Assembly: GCA_964631255.1 (NCBI GenBank)
Contig: CAZVWS010000028.1
Coordinates: 1 to 28,403, forward strand
DNA from: JBGZFC01 sp964631255
GTDB lineage: Bacteria > Bacteroidota > Bacteroidia > Bacteroidales > Dysgonomonadaceae
Direction: 5' to 3'
DNA length: 28,403 nucleotides
The position numbers and the translations under genes are program-made. The notes beneath the pieces were generated by a model. That model worked only from the letters and a program-made list of their open reading frames with translations, did no database searches and had not been told where the DNA came from. Positions 7,714-15,921 of this stretch are shown here, piece after piece; the stretch's first letter is position 1; each line of letters opens with the position of its first letter.

Positions 7714-8817
7714 TTATCGCTTCACAATCTTTTTATTAACGGTGATGCCGTTGCGCTCGATACTTAGATTGTAAACTCCGGCAGAAAGTGCCGATAAGTT
7801 TATTTTGCCGTCTGTTACACGGCTTTTCTGTATCATTCTGCCCGCTATATCGTGCAGTGTTATGCTGATTGGCTGGTTTGTGTTAGCGATACGGATATGC
7901 AGAAAATCGGTTACGGGGTTGGGGTAAACACTCGTTGTTTCGCTGCTTGTTTCGGTTACGGAAGTGATGGTGCTGCACACCGGGTCTGATTCGCAAATGT
8001 TATAAATTGCTTTTACACAATACGTTTTGTCCTCTTTCTCGTTGCCCGATGCGTCAATATACTCCAATGTCGTTATATCTTCTATGACAGAAATGAGTGT
8101 GTTGTCTCTATAAACCCGATAACCGATTAAATCTTGCTCCGGTACCTCCAAATTGGTTTTGTTTGCCTTGTTTGTTGTTGTTGCCAACTCGTTTTTAATA
8201 ACCACTTGGTCGATATTTAGCCAATATTGGTCGCCGGAATCAAAATGGCGGAAAGCGACGTACTTAGTACCTTCGGGCAGTAGTATGTTTTTTTTATACC
8301 ATTTGCCTTGCTCTTTAGTTGTTGCTGATTTGGAGTAAGCAGTTTCTTCAAACACGATGGAGAAATCGCCCGCATCGGTTCCGGTTGAAGAAGCACAAAC
8401 GGCATAATGTTCCATCGCGGGTTCATCTTGGTTGCTTACCCAATACTCAACTGTTCCGGCTCCTTCTGCCAAGGGACTAATTAAATAATTATCAGGATAT
8501 AATGACAAATTGGGCAAGTAAGAAGATGAAGAAATGCAACGACCGCCGTTGTATCCTGCAAATCCGGTTGTGGCGTCCCAATTGTATCCGTCGCCATCGG
8601 CATCAATCGTAGTCCAGCCCGTAGGCAATGTGCCGGCGTTGAATGATTCAGCTAAAATAATTTCTTCGGGATAATTCCACGATACTTTCACCCCTTGGGT
8701 TGTAGATGTTGTTTGCACATTTTCTACCGGTGTGCACTGTTGCTTTGGCACTACCTGACTTGGCGCTTGCAGAAAAACAGCACCACATAAATAAGTGAGT
8801 AATAAAAATTTTTTCAT
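7714..8817 (-). CDS. T9SS-sorted cleaved-adhesin / choice-of-anchor J domain protein
   Basis: A 367-aa protein with a Sec signal peptide (MKKFLLLTYLCGAVFLQAPS). After a short Fn3-like strand (TQGVKVSWNYPEE) comes a choice-of-anchor J/cleaved-adhesin domain at about 55-210, with ESFNAGTLPTGWTTIDADGD, PDNYLISPL, VEYWVSNQDE and KYVAFRHFDSGDQYWLNIDQ; this is the domain repeated in Porphyromonas gingipain and hemagglutinin adhesin regions. An Fn3-like strand set follows (YRVYRDNTLISVI). The last ~75 residues are a T9SS sorting tail: SVYPNPVTDFLHI, LSALSAGVYNLSI and a basic C-terminus. It is expected on the cell surface or in the medium, in adhesion or host/substrate binding; the ligand cannot be told. 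The long upstream gap carries a microsatellite and the tandem array described separately. Confidence 0.88.
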   Translation of the reverse strand: MKKFLLLTYLCGAVFLQAPSQVVPKQQCTPVENVQTTSTTQGVKVSWNYPEEIILAESFNAGTLPTGWTTIDADGDGYNWDATTGFAGYNGGRCISSSSYLPNLSLYPDNYLISPLAEGAGTVEYWVSNQDEPAMEHYAVCASSTGTDAGDFSIVFEETAYSKSATTKEQGKWYKKNILLPEGTKYVAFRHFDSGDQYWLNIDQVVIKNELATTTNKANKTNLEVPEQDLIGYRVYRDNTLISVIEDITTLEYIDASGNEKEDKTYCVKAIYNICESDPVCSTITSVTETSSETTSVYPNPVTDFLHIRIANTNQPISITLHDIAGRMIQKSRVTDGKINLSALSAGVYNLSIERNGITVNKKIVKR

Positions 8818-8906
8818 CTTGATTTCGGTTTTTTATAAAGTTTTGCAAGGTACGCATTTTTTTTGTTGTTATTTGCAAAAATTGTATTGTTTTTTTTATG
8901 AAAATT

Positions 8907-8930
8907 ATACATACATACATACATACATAT
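8907..8930. repeat. ATAC tetranucleotide microsatellite (about 6 copies)
   Basis: Five perfect ATAC units plus one ATAT, about 90 bp upstream of the start codon of the cleaved-adhesin gene (GTAT units when read in the direction of that gene). Such short tandem repeats are prone to slippage and near a promoter can alter spacing. No clear TAnnTTTG box could be placed next to it, so a regulatory role is only a possibility. Confidence 0.8.
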
Positions 8931-8995
8931 TTGAATATCAGTAATATATATGTGTTTGGTTGGTGTAGTTTTTAGCTTGCGCCTAAATGAGCAAG

Positions 8996-9291
8996 TGTTG
9001 GGGTTATTTACTGTTCTGTTGGGGTTGTTTATTGCTCCGTTTAGGTTGTATAACCCCGTCGTTTAGGTTGTGAACCCCGTCATTTAGGTTGTATAACCCC
9101 GTCGTTTAGGTTGTGAACCCCGTCGTTTAGGTTGTGAACCCCGTCATTTAGGTTGTATAACCCCATTTTTGGGGTTGCGAACCTCATCGTTTAGGTTGTA
9201 TAACCCCAACCGAGGGGTTATTAACCCCATCGCTTCTATGCGGAACCCCAACGATGTTATAAACAACCGTATCGGCTGGTTATAGAACCCC
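8996..9291. repeat. Tandem array of about 14 units of 21/22 bp with internal GGTT-AACC inverted repeats
   Basis: Unit borders fall at 8996, 9017, 9038, 9060, 9081, 9103, 9124, 9145, 9166, 9188, 9209, 9230, 9251 and 9272. The central units contain TTTAGGTTGTATAACCCC or TTTAGGTTGTGAACCCC, so the 22- and 21-bp forms differ by the spacer in GGTT-GTAT-AACC versus GGTT-GTG-AACC. The outermost units on both sides are degenerate, as usual in a tandem array homogenised from the middle. Stop codons and the mixed 21/22 period argue against coding. The array fills most of the 554-bp gene-free stretch 8818-9371. Outside it that gap holds only the microsatellite (8907-8930), A/T-rich sequence and the terminator at 9301-9341. 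Confidence 0.9.
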
Positions 9292-9300
9292 GATACCTAC

Positions 9301-9341
9301 AAAAAAAATCGTCAGATTATCCCGAAGAAAATCTGACGATT
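9301..9341 (-). terminator. Terminator of the M3 peptidase gene
   Basis: A perfect 12-bp inverted repeat (AATCGTCAGATT at 9307-9318 with 9330-9341), an 11-nt loop, and on the minus strand an eight-T tail (plus-strand A run 9301-9308). It lies about 30 bp after the stop of the 9372-11489 gene. Confidence 0.9.
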
Positions 9342-9371
9342 CGATATGTATATATTATTCGCTATTTCTTA

Positions 9372-11489
9372 TTAATTCACAAAACCTCTGTTTCTTAATA
9401 GATAGATTGGGTTTGGTTCTGCGCCTCTGAATTTTTTGTAGAGAGTCATCGGGTCGTCCGAGTTACCTTTCGACAAAACATATTCGCGGAAAAGTGTAGC
9501 AGTGCCTTCGTCAAACACGCCTTTTTCGGCAAATGGCTGGAACGCGTCGGCATCCAAAACTTCAGCCCACATATAGGCGTAGTATCCGGCAGAATAGCCG
9601 CCGCTAAAGATGTGTGAGAAGTATGTGCTGCGATAGCGAGGAATGATTTCTTGGATAAGACCGATTTTTTCCATCGATTTTTTCTCGAACTCGCGTACAT
9701 CGATATCTTGTTTTTGGCTTTGTGTGTGGTAGTCCATATCCAAAAGGGCTGCCGCTACAAATTCTGTAGTGGTAAATCCCATGTTGAATTTAGAAGCAGC
9801 ATCAATTTTTTCGATCAAAGCATCGGGAATCACTTCGCCGGTTTGGTAGTGTTTGGCATATAGTTTCAACACTTCGGGGTGGAATGCCCAATGTTCTAAA
9901 ATTTGCGATGGCAGTTCTACAAAGTCGCGCGATACGCTTGTTCCGGCTACACCGGCATAATCCACGTTCGACAACATACCGTGCAGCGCGTGTCCAAACT
10001 CGTGGAAGAGAGTTTCTACTTCGTCCAAAGTGAGCAAAGATGGGGTGTCGTTTGTGGGGCGAGTAAAGTTACCCACGTTGTAGATAATAGGACGGATGTT
10101 TTGTCCGTTCAGTTTCTGTTGTCCTCTGAAGCTGCTCATCCAAGCACCGGCGTTTTTGCCCGGGCGTGGGTAATAGTCTGTATAGAATACTGCTAAGTGC
10201 GAGCCGTCTTTGTCCAATACTTCGTATGCTTCTACTTCGGGGTGATAAACCGGTACGTTTTCCAGTTTTTTGAATGTCAAACCATACAATTTGTTGGCAA
10301 CCATGAATACGCCTTCGCGTACGTTTTCCATTTTAAAATATGGTTTGGTTTCTTCTTCGTTGAGGGCATATTTTTGTTGGCGTAGTTTTTCGGTATAGTA
10401 CCACCAGTCCCAAGATTCTAATTTGAAGTTTCCGCCTTCGGCATCAATCATGGCTTGCAGTTCGGCAGCCTCTTTTTTTGCTTGTGGCAGGGCATATTTC
10501 CAAACATCGTTGAGCAATTTGTACACGTTGGTGGCGTTTTTAGCCATGTTTTCTTCCAAAATATAGTCGGCGTGCGTGTTGTAACCAAGTAGTTGGGCTC
10601 TTTCTACACGTAGATTCACGATATCGTTTATCACTTTTTTGTTGTCGCTGTCGTTGTCGTTGTTACCACGATTGTACATGGCTTTGTAAAGTTTTTCGCG
10701 CAAATCTCTGTTATCAGCATATTGCAAGAATGGCAACCAGCTTGGTTTTTGCAGTGTGAAAATCCATTTTCCTTCTTGGTTTTCGTTTTTAGCAGTTTCT
10801 GCAGCTGCAGCAATGATGCTTTCGGGTAGTCCAGCCAAATCTTTTTGGTCGGTGATTACCAGTTTATAGTCGTTGGTTTCTTTCAGCAAGTTGTTACCAA
10901 ATTTAAGGGTAAGTGCCGACATCTCTTTGTTTATCTCGCGAAGTCTTGCTTTGAGGCTATCGTCGAGCATAATGCCTGAGCGTACAAAACCTTTGTAGTA
11001 GTTGTCCAAAAGACGAGCTTGCTCGGTGTTCAGGTTTAGGTTGGCAACGCTATCGTGCAAGGTTTTGATTCTTGCAAAAAGTTTTTCGTTCAGGTTGATG
11101 TTGTCGCTGTGTTCCGATAGTAGTGGCGAAAGTTCTTCTGCCAATTTTTGAATCTCATCATTGGTTTCGGCACCTTTCAAACCATAGAAAACGCGCGATA
11201 CTCTGGTTAATATCTCGCCGCTGTTGTCCAATGCAACAATGGTGTTTTCAAAAGTTGGAGCTTCCGGGTTGTTTACAATAGAATCAATCTCTTGTGCTTG
11301 AATTTCCATTCCTTTCAGGAAAGCCGGTTTGTAATCTTCAAACTGGATTTTGTCGAATGGAGGCATTCCGAATTGGGTGTCAAATTCGCTAAAGAAAATG
11401 GAGCCACTTTCTTTTTGACTTTCTGTCTTTTTGTTTGTGCAGGATACAATAACCATAGCTGCAAATAAAATGAATAATAGTTTCTTCAT
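9372..11489 (-). CDS. dcp: M3-family metallopeptidase, peptidyl-dipeptidase Dcp type, lipoprotein
   Basis: A 705-aa zinc metallopeptidase of family M3 (thimet oligopeptidase/Dcp), which degrades oligopeptides. The active-site HEFGH spans residues 496-500, followed by the family pattern GTSVSRDFVELPSQILEHW with the third zinc ligand. The N-terminal half has the typical Dcp opening FDKIQFEDYKPAFLKGMEIQ and the helical domain. A lipoprotein signal (MKKLLFILFAAMVIVSC) with Cys at residue 17 puts it on a membrane facing the periplasm, common for Bacteroidota homologues. It has its own promoter at 11564-11571 and the terminator at 9301-9341, so it is a single-gene unit bordering the accessory locus. 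Dcp as the exact subfamily is likely from length and N-terminal sequence, but oligopeptidase A cannot be fully excluded. Confidence 0.93.
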   Translation of the reverse strand: MKKLLFILFAAMVIVSCTNKKTESQKESGSIFFSEFDTQFGMPPFDKIQFEDYKPAFLKGMEIQAQEIDSIVNNPEAPTFENTIVALDNSGEILTRVSRVFYGLKGAETNDEIQKLAEELSPLLSEHSDNINLNEKLFARIKTLHDSVANLNLNTEQARLLDNYYKGFVRSGIMLDDSLKARLREINKEMSALTLKFGNNLLKETNDYKLVITDQKDLAGLPESIIAAAAETAKNENQEGKWIFTLQKPSWLPFLQYADNRDLREKLYKAMYNRGNNDNDSDNKKVINDIVNLRVERAQLLGYNTHADYILEENMAKNATNVYKLLNDVWKYALPQAKKEAAELQAMIDAEGGNFKLESWDWWYYTEKLRQQKYALNEEETKPYFKMENVREGVFMVANKLYGLTFKKLENVPVYHPEVEAYEVLDKDGSHLAVFYTDYYPRPGKNAGAWMSSFRGQQKLNGQNIRPIIYNVGNFTRPTNDTPSLLTLDEVETLFHEFGHALHGMLSNVDYAGVAGTSVSRDFVELPSQILEHWAFHPEVLKLYAKHYQTGEVIPDALIEKIDAASKFNMGFTTTEFVAAALLDMDYHTQSQKQDIDVREFEKKSMEKIGLIQEIIPRYRSTYFSHIFSGGYSAGYYAYMWAEVLDADAFQPFAEKGVFDEGTATLFREYVLSKGNSDDPMTLYKKFRGAEPNPIYLLRNRGFVN

Positions 11490-11563
11490 CTCAAATTAAA
11501 TAATTATTTGTTTGTTAATTAGTTACGGAAAGCGTGTGAAGCCCTCCTAAATTTGTTTAACCG

Positions 11564-11571
11564 CAAAGATA
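11564..11571 (-). promoter_or_regulatory. -7 box of the M3 peptidase promoter
   Basis: TATCTTTG on the minus strand is an exact TAnnTTTG match. It lies 75 bp upstream of the ATG. The nearest TTTTTG upstream is 23 bp away, slightly long for a -33 element, and overlaps the end of the C39 fragment. Confidence 0.55.
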
Positions 11572-11584
11572 CAACTATTTACGT

Positions 11585-11914
11585 TTATAACTCCCAAAAA
11601 ATACTTTTTTTATGTTTTCGGATTTTGTAAACAACCACAAAGTGATTCTGTTTCCAATGTACTATACAAGGTAATGGAGCTTCATTAGCCAATTGTTCAA
11701 ACGAAATCATTACCCCCGAAGAGCGAAACCCAATATATTCCGCGGCATCGCTTATTCCCAACATGGATACCCCCTCTCGCGTGATAAACGAATGTTGGCG
11801 CAGGGTTTCCAGACTGTATAGTCTGCCGAAGTACTTGGCTATCATGCGCAGGCAGGTGGGGCCGCAGTCCAAAGCATCGAGTTGGGTGTAGGTGTGGAAC
11901 GATTTCATTATCAA
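11585..11914 (-). pseudogene. Truncated C39 bacteriocin-peptidase domain (5' fragment of a PCAT gene)
   Basis: An open frame of 109 codons that matches the N-terminal ~100 residues of the PCAT at 24190-26401. It contains the oxyanion Gln and catalytic Cys in QLDALDCGPTC and the catalytic His in KQNHFVVVY. It stops before the catalytic Asp (DPVLG in the full gene) and before any transmembrane or ATPase domain. The Met two codons in (11908) aligns with the start of the other copies and is the better start. The 182 bp at 11622-11803 are identical to 26111-26293 apart from one missing C, and unlike the big gene this copy keeps the C39 frame open. It is most likely a relic of duplication. A stand-alone C39-like peptide-binding domain is conceivable but unsupported. 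The 246 bp upstream (11915-12160) show nothing recognisable. Confidence 0.8.
11622..11803. repeat. 182-bp direct repeat of the PCAT gene 5' region (partner 26111-26293)
   Basis: By eye the two stretches are identical except that the partner carries one extra C in a C run (five C at 11770-11774, six C at 26259-26264). Outside this tract the two copies differ at many positions, so the identity is local, as expected from recent gene conversion or a recent duplication followed by patchy replacement. Confidence 0.85.
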
Positions 11915-12160
11915 TTTTTTGAAAATAAGCCAAAACTTTTCTGAAGAATCTTGATAGTTAATGTTAAATTACCATGGATTTAAAAAGAAGAAAATGAGTC
12001 TTTGCAAATCCAAGTTAAACTTGATTTAATCATTTAAATCCACCATAAATTATACCAACCATAGTAATCGCAATGAAATTACTGATTTTTACTTTTAACC
12101 GGTCAATAAAATTTATACGTTAAAAATCCTTGACAGTTCAAAAGCATTTTTTAGTCTAAA

Positions 12161-13039
12161 TTATAAGCCTCCATCGAGATAAACATCTATAATTTCCCAA
12201 TCAAAAATATTATTGTTTGAAGATATTTTCTTAACAACAACTTGATTTTTAAATTCAAATATCAATTCACTCGGCAAATTTTTTCTTTCAAAAATAAAGC
12301 GAAAAAAACCTTTCTTATTTGTTGTTGTTTCTGCATTGCTGGTTTTTATTGTTGTGTTTTCAAGAGGCATATTGTTTTGAACATTCAATGTATGACCAAA
12401 TACAACATATTTTGAACTGTCAATATATATTGGACTATATTCATCTACGAAAATAGAATTCAAATATCTCTTATCAGGAACCAAACCTATTTTTATTGAC
12501 TCTTCTACGTACTTGGATGATATAGGATATAAAAATCGATCTTGCGTATAAGCGTTCATATAAGTTTGATGAGCATATAGCTGCGCTCTGTTATGCCTGA
12601 CAGCCAAACGATCTAAAAATTGAGCATATTGTACATTAGATATAATGTCGTTGTAAAAAATATCATTAATGAAATTTTTATATTTTTCTTGAATTGAGAC
12701 ATCTGCATGTTGAATAATGTAAAATAGCGCATTAAGAGAAGAGTCATTTAGCACAATTTCTTTATTGAGATATTTGTCCAAAATAGGTAATACTTTATTT
12801 TGATTTATTATATCCTGTTCCACCATCTTTAAATATAATGGCATTAGTGAGTCTATGCTCATCTTTTCTGACTTTTCAGCTTCTCCAATCTGCAGTCTTA
12901 TTTGTTGGTCATCATTGAATACTTGTTGAATAATCAAATCGCATGAGTTTCTTTTTTCTTTATTCTGGGCGATGCTAACAGTATTCATGCTTATTAATAT
13001 TAACAATATGAAAAAAAACAATTTTAATAAGGTCTTCAT
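12161..13039 (-). CDS. Exported DUF6624-like protein with C-terminal carboxypeptidase-regulatory-like domain
   Basis: A 292-aa protein with a Sec signal peptide (MKTLLKLFFFILLILISMNTVSIAQ). Residues ~35-185 resemble DUF6624: DDQQIR, a QDIINQNKVLPILDKY segment, IIQHADVSIQEKY, and DRLAVRHNRAQLYAHQTY, where the family typically has a DRv...Q.YGTQ pattern. Residues ~210-285 look like a carboxypeptidase-D regulatory-like beta sandwich (FGHTLNVQNNMPLENTTIKT with TTNKKGFFRFIF). It is last in the run of accessory genes. An exact TAnnTTTG box 30 bp upstream suggests its own promoter. Base composition is clearly more A/T-rich than the housekeeping part of the window. The function of DUF6624 is not known to me; a role with the neighbouring barrels or as immunity factor is only a guess. 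Confidence 0.7.
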   Translation of the reverse strand: MKTLLKLFFFILLILISMNTVSIAQNKEKRNSCDLIIQQVFNDDQQIRLQIGEAEKSEKMSIDSLMPLYLKMVEQDIINQNKVLPILDKYLNKEIVLNDSSLNALFYIIQHADVSIQEKYKNFINDIFYNDIISNVQYAQFLDRLAVRHNRAQLYAHQTYMNAYTQDRFLYPISSKYVEESIKIGLVPDKRYLNSIFVDEYSPIYIDSSKYVVFGHTLNVQNNMPLENTTIKTSNAETTTNKKGFFRFIFERKNLPSELIFEFKNQVVVKKISSNNNIFDWEIIDVYLDGGL

Positions 13040-13067
13040 CTGGATTGTATTTTAATGATTATTCACG

Positions 13068-13268
13068 TCAAAGATAGCAACTTTTATTTGAAAATACTCT
13101 AACCAAACGCTGAAATCGCCTAACCAACCTTAACGAAATTACCTTAACAAAATAAGGGTATACAAAATCTCTAACTACCAGACTGTAATACTTGGCTATC
13201 ATGCGCAAACAGGTGGGACCGCAGTCCATAGCATCAAGTTGGGTGTAGGTGGGGAACGGCTTTTTCAT
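13068..13268 (-). pseudogene. C39 peptidase domain remnant, 66 codons (copy A)
   Basis: The first ~27 codons (MKKPFPTYTQLDAMDCGPTC and on to AKYY) match the start of the PCAT at 26401, including the catalytic Cys. Then the GRLY codons are missing: the reading goes from TAC straight to AGTCTGG, consistent with a 12-bp deletion between two TAC triplets. The rest is unrelated. The ATG lies 3 bp after the stop of the barrel gene 13272-15911. The same derived junction occurs in the copy at 18266-18475, so truncation came before duplication. A functional product is unlikely. Confidence 0.8.
13069..13076 (-). promoter_or_regulatory. -7 box upstream of the DUF6624-like gene
   Basis: TATCTTTG on the minus strand fits TAnnTTTG exactly and lies 30 bp before the ATG at 13039. 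It overlaps the stop of the preceding C39 fragment. No convincing TTTG at the right spacing was found. Confidence 0.5.
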
Positions 13269-13478
13269 TTTTTACAGAATCTTAAACCTTACTCTAAGTA
13301 ACACTTCCGACGGTCGGAGCATATATTCCGAATAATAGCTACTCACGTCGCTGTAAGAATAGGTTACAAACTGGCGTGTGTTGAAAATATTTGTCCAATC
13401 GAGCATCAAATCCATTTTTTTCAATTTGTATTTGATTCCCACGTTTCCAAACCAAGACGAACGTGCCGACGATTGTAT
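13097..13478. repeat. 382-bp direct repeat covering barrel 3' end plus C39 remnant (partner 18304-18685)
   Basis: Two equal-length copies without indels and with about a dozen substitutions by eye (roughly 97 percent identity). Each covers the last ~68 codons of an outer-membrane barrel gene, the 3-bp gap and the C39 remnant. Beyond 13478/18685 the two barrel genes diverge abruptly, so the tract looks like a gene-conversion or recombination patch. Confidence 0.85.
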
Positions 13479-15911
13479 GGCATTGTTGTGATAATGATTG
13501 AAAGCTAAATTGAAAATCAGCCCTTTTTTCGGAATAAACGAAGTGTGAAGAGTTTGTCTGAAATTTTGCATCGGATTCAGCTTGTTGTTGCTTATTTTTA
13601 AATGATTAACCGAATATAATCCTTCGTATCGGACAATCATAAACTTTCCTATTTCGGATGTAATGGAACCTGAAACATCGAAATTATCATTTTTATAATG
13701 CGAAACAATGCCTTGATGCAAAACCAGCGATGAATTGTTTCTATATGATAAACTGCATTTTGTTTCAGAATTAATCTTATCTATACTTTTGCCAAAAGAT
13801 ATTCCGGCTCCGTAGTTTTGTGCCGAATTAGGATACAAAATAGACGTAACATTGCTTAGTATCCCGTTGTAATGTGTGTCGTACAAAGTATTACGCCACA
13901 TTTGCGACCAATTTATGCGTAGCGAAGCAAAAAGCGTTGTAAATGGATTTCGATAACTGAACGAGGCATTGGCATAGGTGGTGGAGTTTCTGCTTTGTGT
14001 CAGATTGTTTCTATTCAGATTTCTGTATGAAGTCATCATATATCCTGCCAAATCTTCGTTCAATTCTCCGATATTGTTATTGAAACCTGCGTTTGCAAAA
14101 AAAGCAATACGCGTTGTAACAGCAAAATCCAAGTACAAAGATGGGGCAAAAAACCAATATCCGCGTTGCTTTTCATTTTTACGAATTTGGTCATTTTTAT
14201 TTAGAATCATCCATGTAATCGGCAAATTGATGGAAGGACTTATTTTTTTTGTAATGGGAATACGCATTCCGGGCGACAATCTGAAACCTATCTCACCGCG
14301 AGTTATATTGTTAAGCAAACTGTCGGTCTGCAATTGCAAACCGGACAAACCTTCGCTAAGCGATGAGCTGAACGCGTAGTGATTGGTAAAAACAGATGCG
14401 GTGTACCATGCAGATGCCGAGCTTTCTATGCTTCTGTGTATGGATGTATTGGTGGCAAATTTGTGATACGATACATTTTGCATCAAAGATGAATCGCCTT
14501 CTATATTGGTGATTAATAAGCGGGTGAATTGAGCCGGCGTTACATGCAAATTGTTTTGTTGCCGGGTATATGCAACGCTGGATTTTATTCGCAACCGTTT
14601 TTTGTCTTTGCGTTTGATATATTCAAAATTGTTTGCCATGTGCAACGATGGCAGATGTAAATGTTGCGAAATAGGTTGTATCATCATTATATCGCCCGAT
14701 TCGCTATTCCATTTTGATGAAACATTCAGTCTGTTACTCAGATAATAGTTTTCGGTATTACTTTCTAACATGAGTGAACCTTCTAATTGGCGTTTCAATA
14801 GACGAGCACTCATATCTTCTTCTATAACGATTTGTTCTGCATTTTCCACAAAAATATCGCGACGTGAATAGCTGTTGCTCTTTTGTTTATCGAACAGATA
14901 GTTGAGGTTGGTGGTCAGTGTGAGGTTCTTGTTGATTGAGCGCAAATCGTTTAATGAGCCCAAGTGTGCGTCGTTAAATAAAAAATGTTGCCGATCGATA
15001 GCGGGTGGCGATGGTGCAATCACTTGTAGAAAATCGGTTACTTTATTGCTCAAATCGTCGTAATGCGAAACAAGTTCTTGTGCAATATCTCGCCCGGTAT
15101 TATCTCCTTTATAAACCATCATGTTTTGTTGCGAACGAGAAAATCGCATGGCTACCAATTCATTGCTCAATAGCCATTTCGGCAATCCCATGCCGACTTG
15201 TGCTGTGGCAAAAAACGCGCCCAAAGCCGATTGTTTTAGCTTTAAATTGATAGCTGCAGCCTCGGGTATTTCCATGTCTTTGAGTGCTTTGATTGGCTGA
15301 TGATTTTCCAACACTTGCACCGATGCCACATTTTTAGCATCTATGTTTTGAGTGGCAATACCATATTTGCCTTGTAGCAAATCCAATCCTTCTACATAAA
15401 ATTTGCTGATGGCTTTGTTTTGATACATAATTTGTCCCGATGACAAAACCTGCACGCCGGGTAGCTTTTTGAGTATATCGCCTATATTGCGGTCGGTTTC
15501 ATTTAAAAAACTTGCCACGTCGTAATGTATGGTATCGCCCAATTGGCGTATTTTAGGTGCTTTTACAATGACTTCTTTCAGTTCCGTTACTTTCTCATTT
15601 ACGATAAATTCCACAAAGTCCACCGAACTTTTCACCTGCTTTGTTTGCGTTTCAATAGTCATGGCACGAACGGAAATATCAACCGAATCGGGCAATGCCT
15701 TTCGTTTTAGAACAAATCCGCCTTTATCATCGGTAATGGTGTAGCTTAGGATATCCTGCGAACCGGCTGAATGCAGCGTTACGGTAGCTGCGGCAATCGG
15801 TTTGCGCCCCTTGCTGTCCAATACGTGTCCTCTGATTTCGTGTTGAGCAAATAACTGACCTATTGATAATAAAGCAAGTAGTATCAAAATAAACGTTTTT
15901 ATTTTTTTCAT
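13272..15911 (-). CDS. Outer-membrane beta-barrel protein with carboxypeptidase-regulatory and plug-like domains (barrel 1)
   Basis: An 879-aa protein with a Sec signal peptide (MKKIKTFILILLALLSIGQLFAQ). Residues ~25-110 form a carboxypeptidase-regulatory-like beta sandwich (IRGHVLDSKGRKPIAAATVT). Residues ~120-230 form a TonB-receptor-like plug (LKEVIVKAPKIRQLGDTIHY, ILKKLPGVQVLSSGQIMYQN, KFYVEGLDLLQGKYG). Residues ~235-879 are aromatic amphipathic strands of a large outer-membrane barrel ending in LLRVRFKIL. No Ton box is evident by eye, so TonB dependence is unproven. It lies 10 bp after a GLPGLI gene and 3 bp before a C39 remnant, forming an operon with them. Its paralogue at 18479-21127 is moderately similar overall but nearly identical in the last 66 residues. 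Transport of a peptide or its sensing is a plausible role given the neighbours. Confidence 0.88.
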   Translation of the reverse strand: MKKIKTFILILLALLSIGQLFAQHEIRGHVLDSKGRKPIAAATVTLHSAGSQDILSYTITDDKGGFVLKRKALPDSVDISVRAMTIETQTKQVKSSVDFVEFIVNEKVTELKEVIVKAPKIRQLGDTIHYDVASFLNETDRNIGDILKKLPGVQVLSSGQIMYQNKAISKFYVEGLDLLQGKYGIATQNIDAKNVASVQVLENHQPIKALKDMEIPEAAAINLKLKQSALGAFFATAQVGMGLPKWLLSNELVAMRFSRSQQNMMVYKGDNTGRDIAQELVSHYDDLSNKVTDFLQVIAPSPPAIDRQHFLFNDAHLGSLNDLRSINKNLTLTTNLNYLFDKQKSNSYSRRDIFVENAEQIVIEEDMSARLLKRQLEGSLMLESNTENYYLSNRLNVSSKWNSESGDIMMIQPISQHLHLPSLHMANNFEYIKRKDKKRLRIKSSVAYTRQQNNLHVTPAQFTRLLITNIEGDSSLMQNVSYHKFATNTSIHRSIESSASAWYTASVFTNHYAFSSSLSEGLSGLQLQTDSLLNNITRGEIGFRLSPGMRIPITKKISPSINLPITWMILNKNDQIRKNEKQRGYWFFAPSLYLDFAVTTRIAFFANAGFNNNIGELNEDLAGYMMTSYRNLNRNNLTQSRNSTTYANASFSYRNPFTTLFASLRINWSQMWRNTLYDTHYNGILSNVTSILYPNSAQNYGAGISFGKSIDKINSETKCSLSYRNNSSLVLHQGIVSHYKNDNFDVSGSITSEIGKFMIVRYEGLYSVNHLKISNNKLNPMQNFRQTLHTSFIPKKGLIFNLAFNHYHNNAIQSSARSSWFGNVGIKYKLKKMDLMLDWTNIFNTRQFVTYSYSDVSSYYSEYMLRPSEVLLRVRFKIL

Positions 15912-15921
15912 CTCTCACAGA

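Noticed and set aside
8996..9291. Tandem array considered as a CRISPR array
   Set aside because: The units are contiguous with no unique spacers, the period is only 21-22 bp, and no cas genes are nearby.
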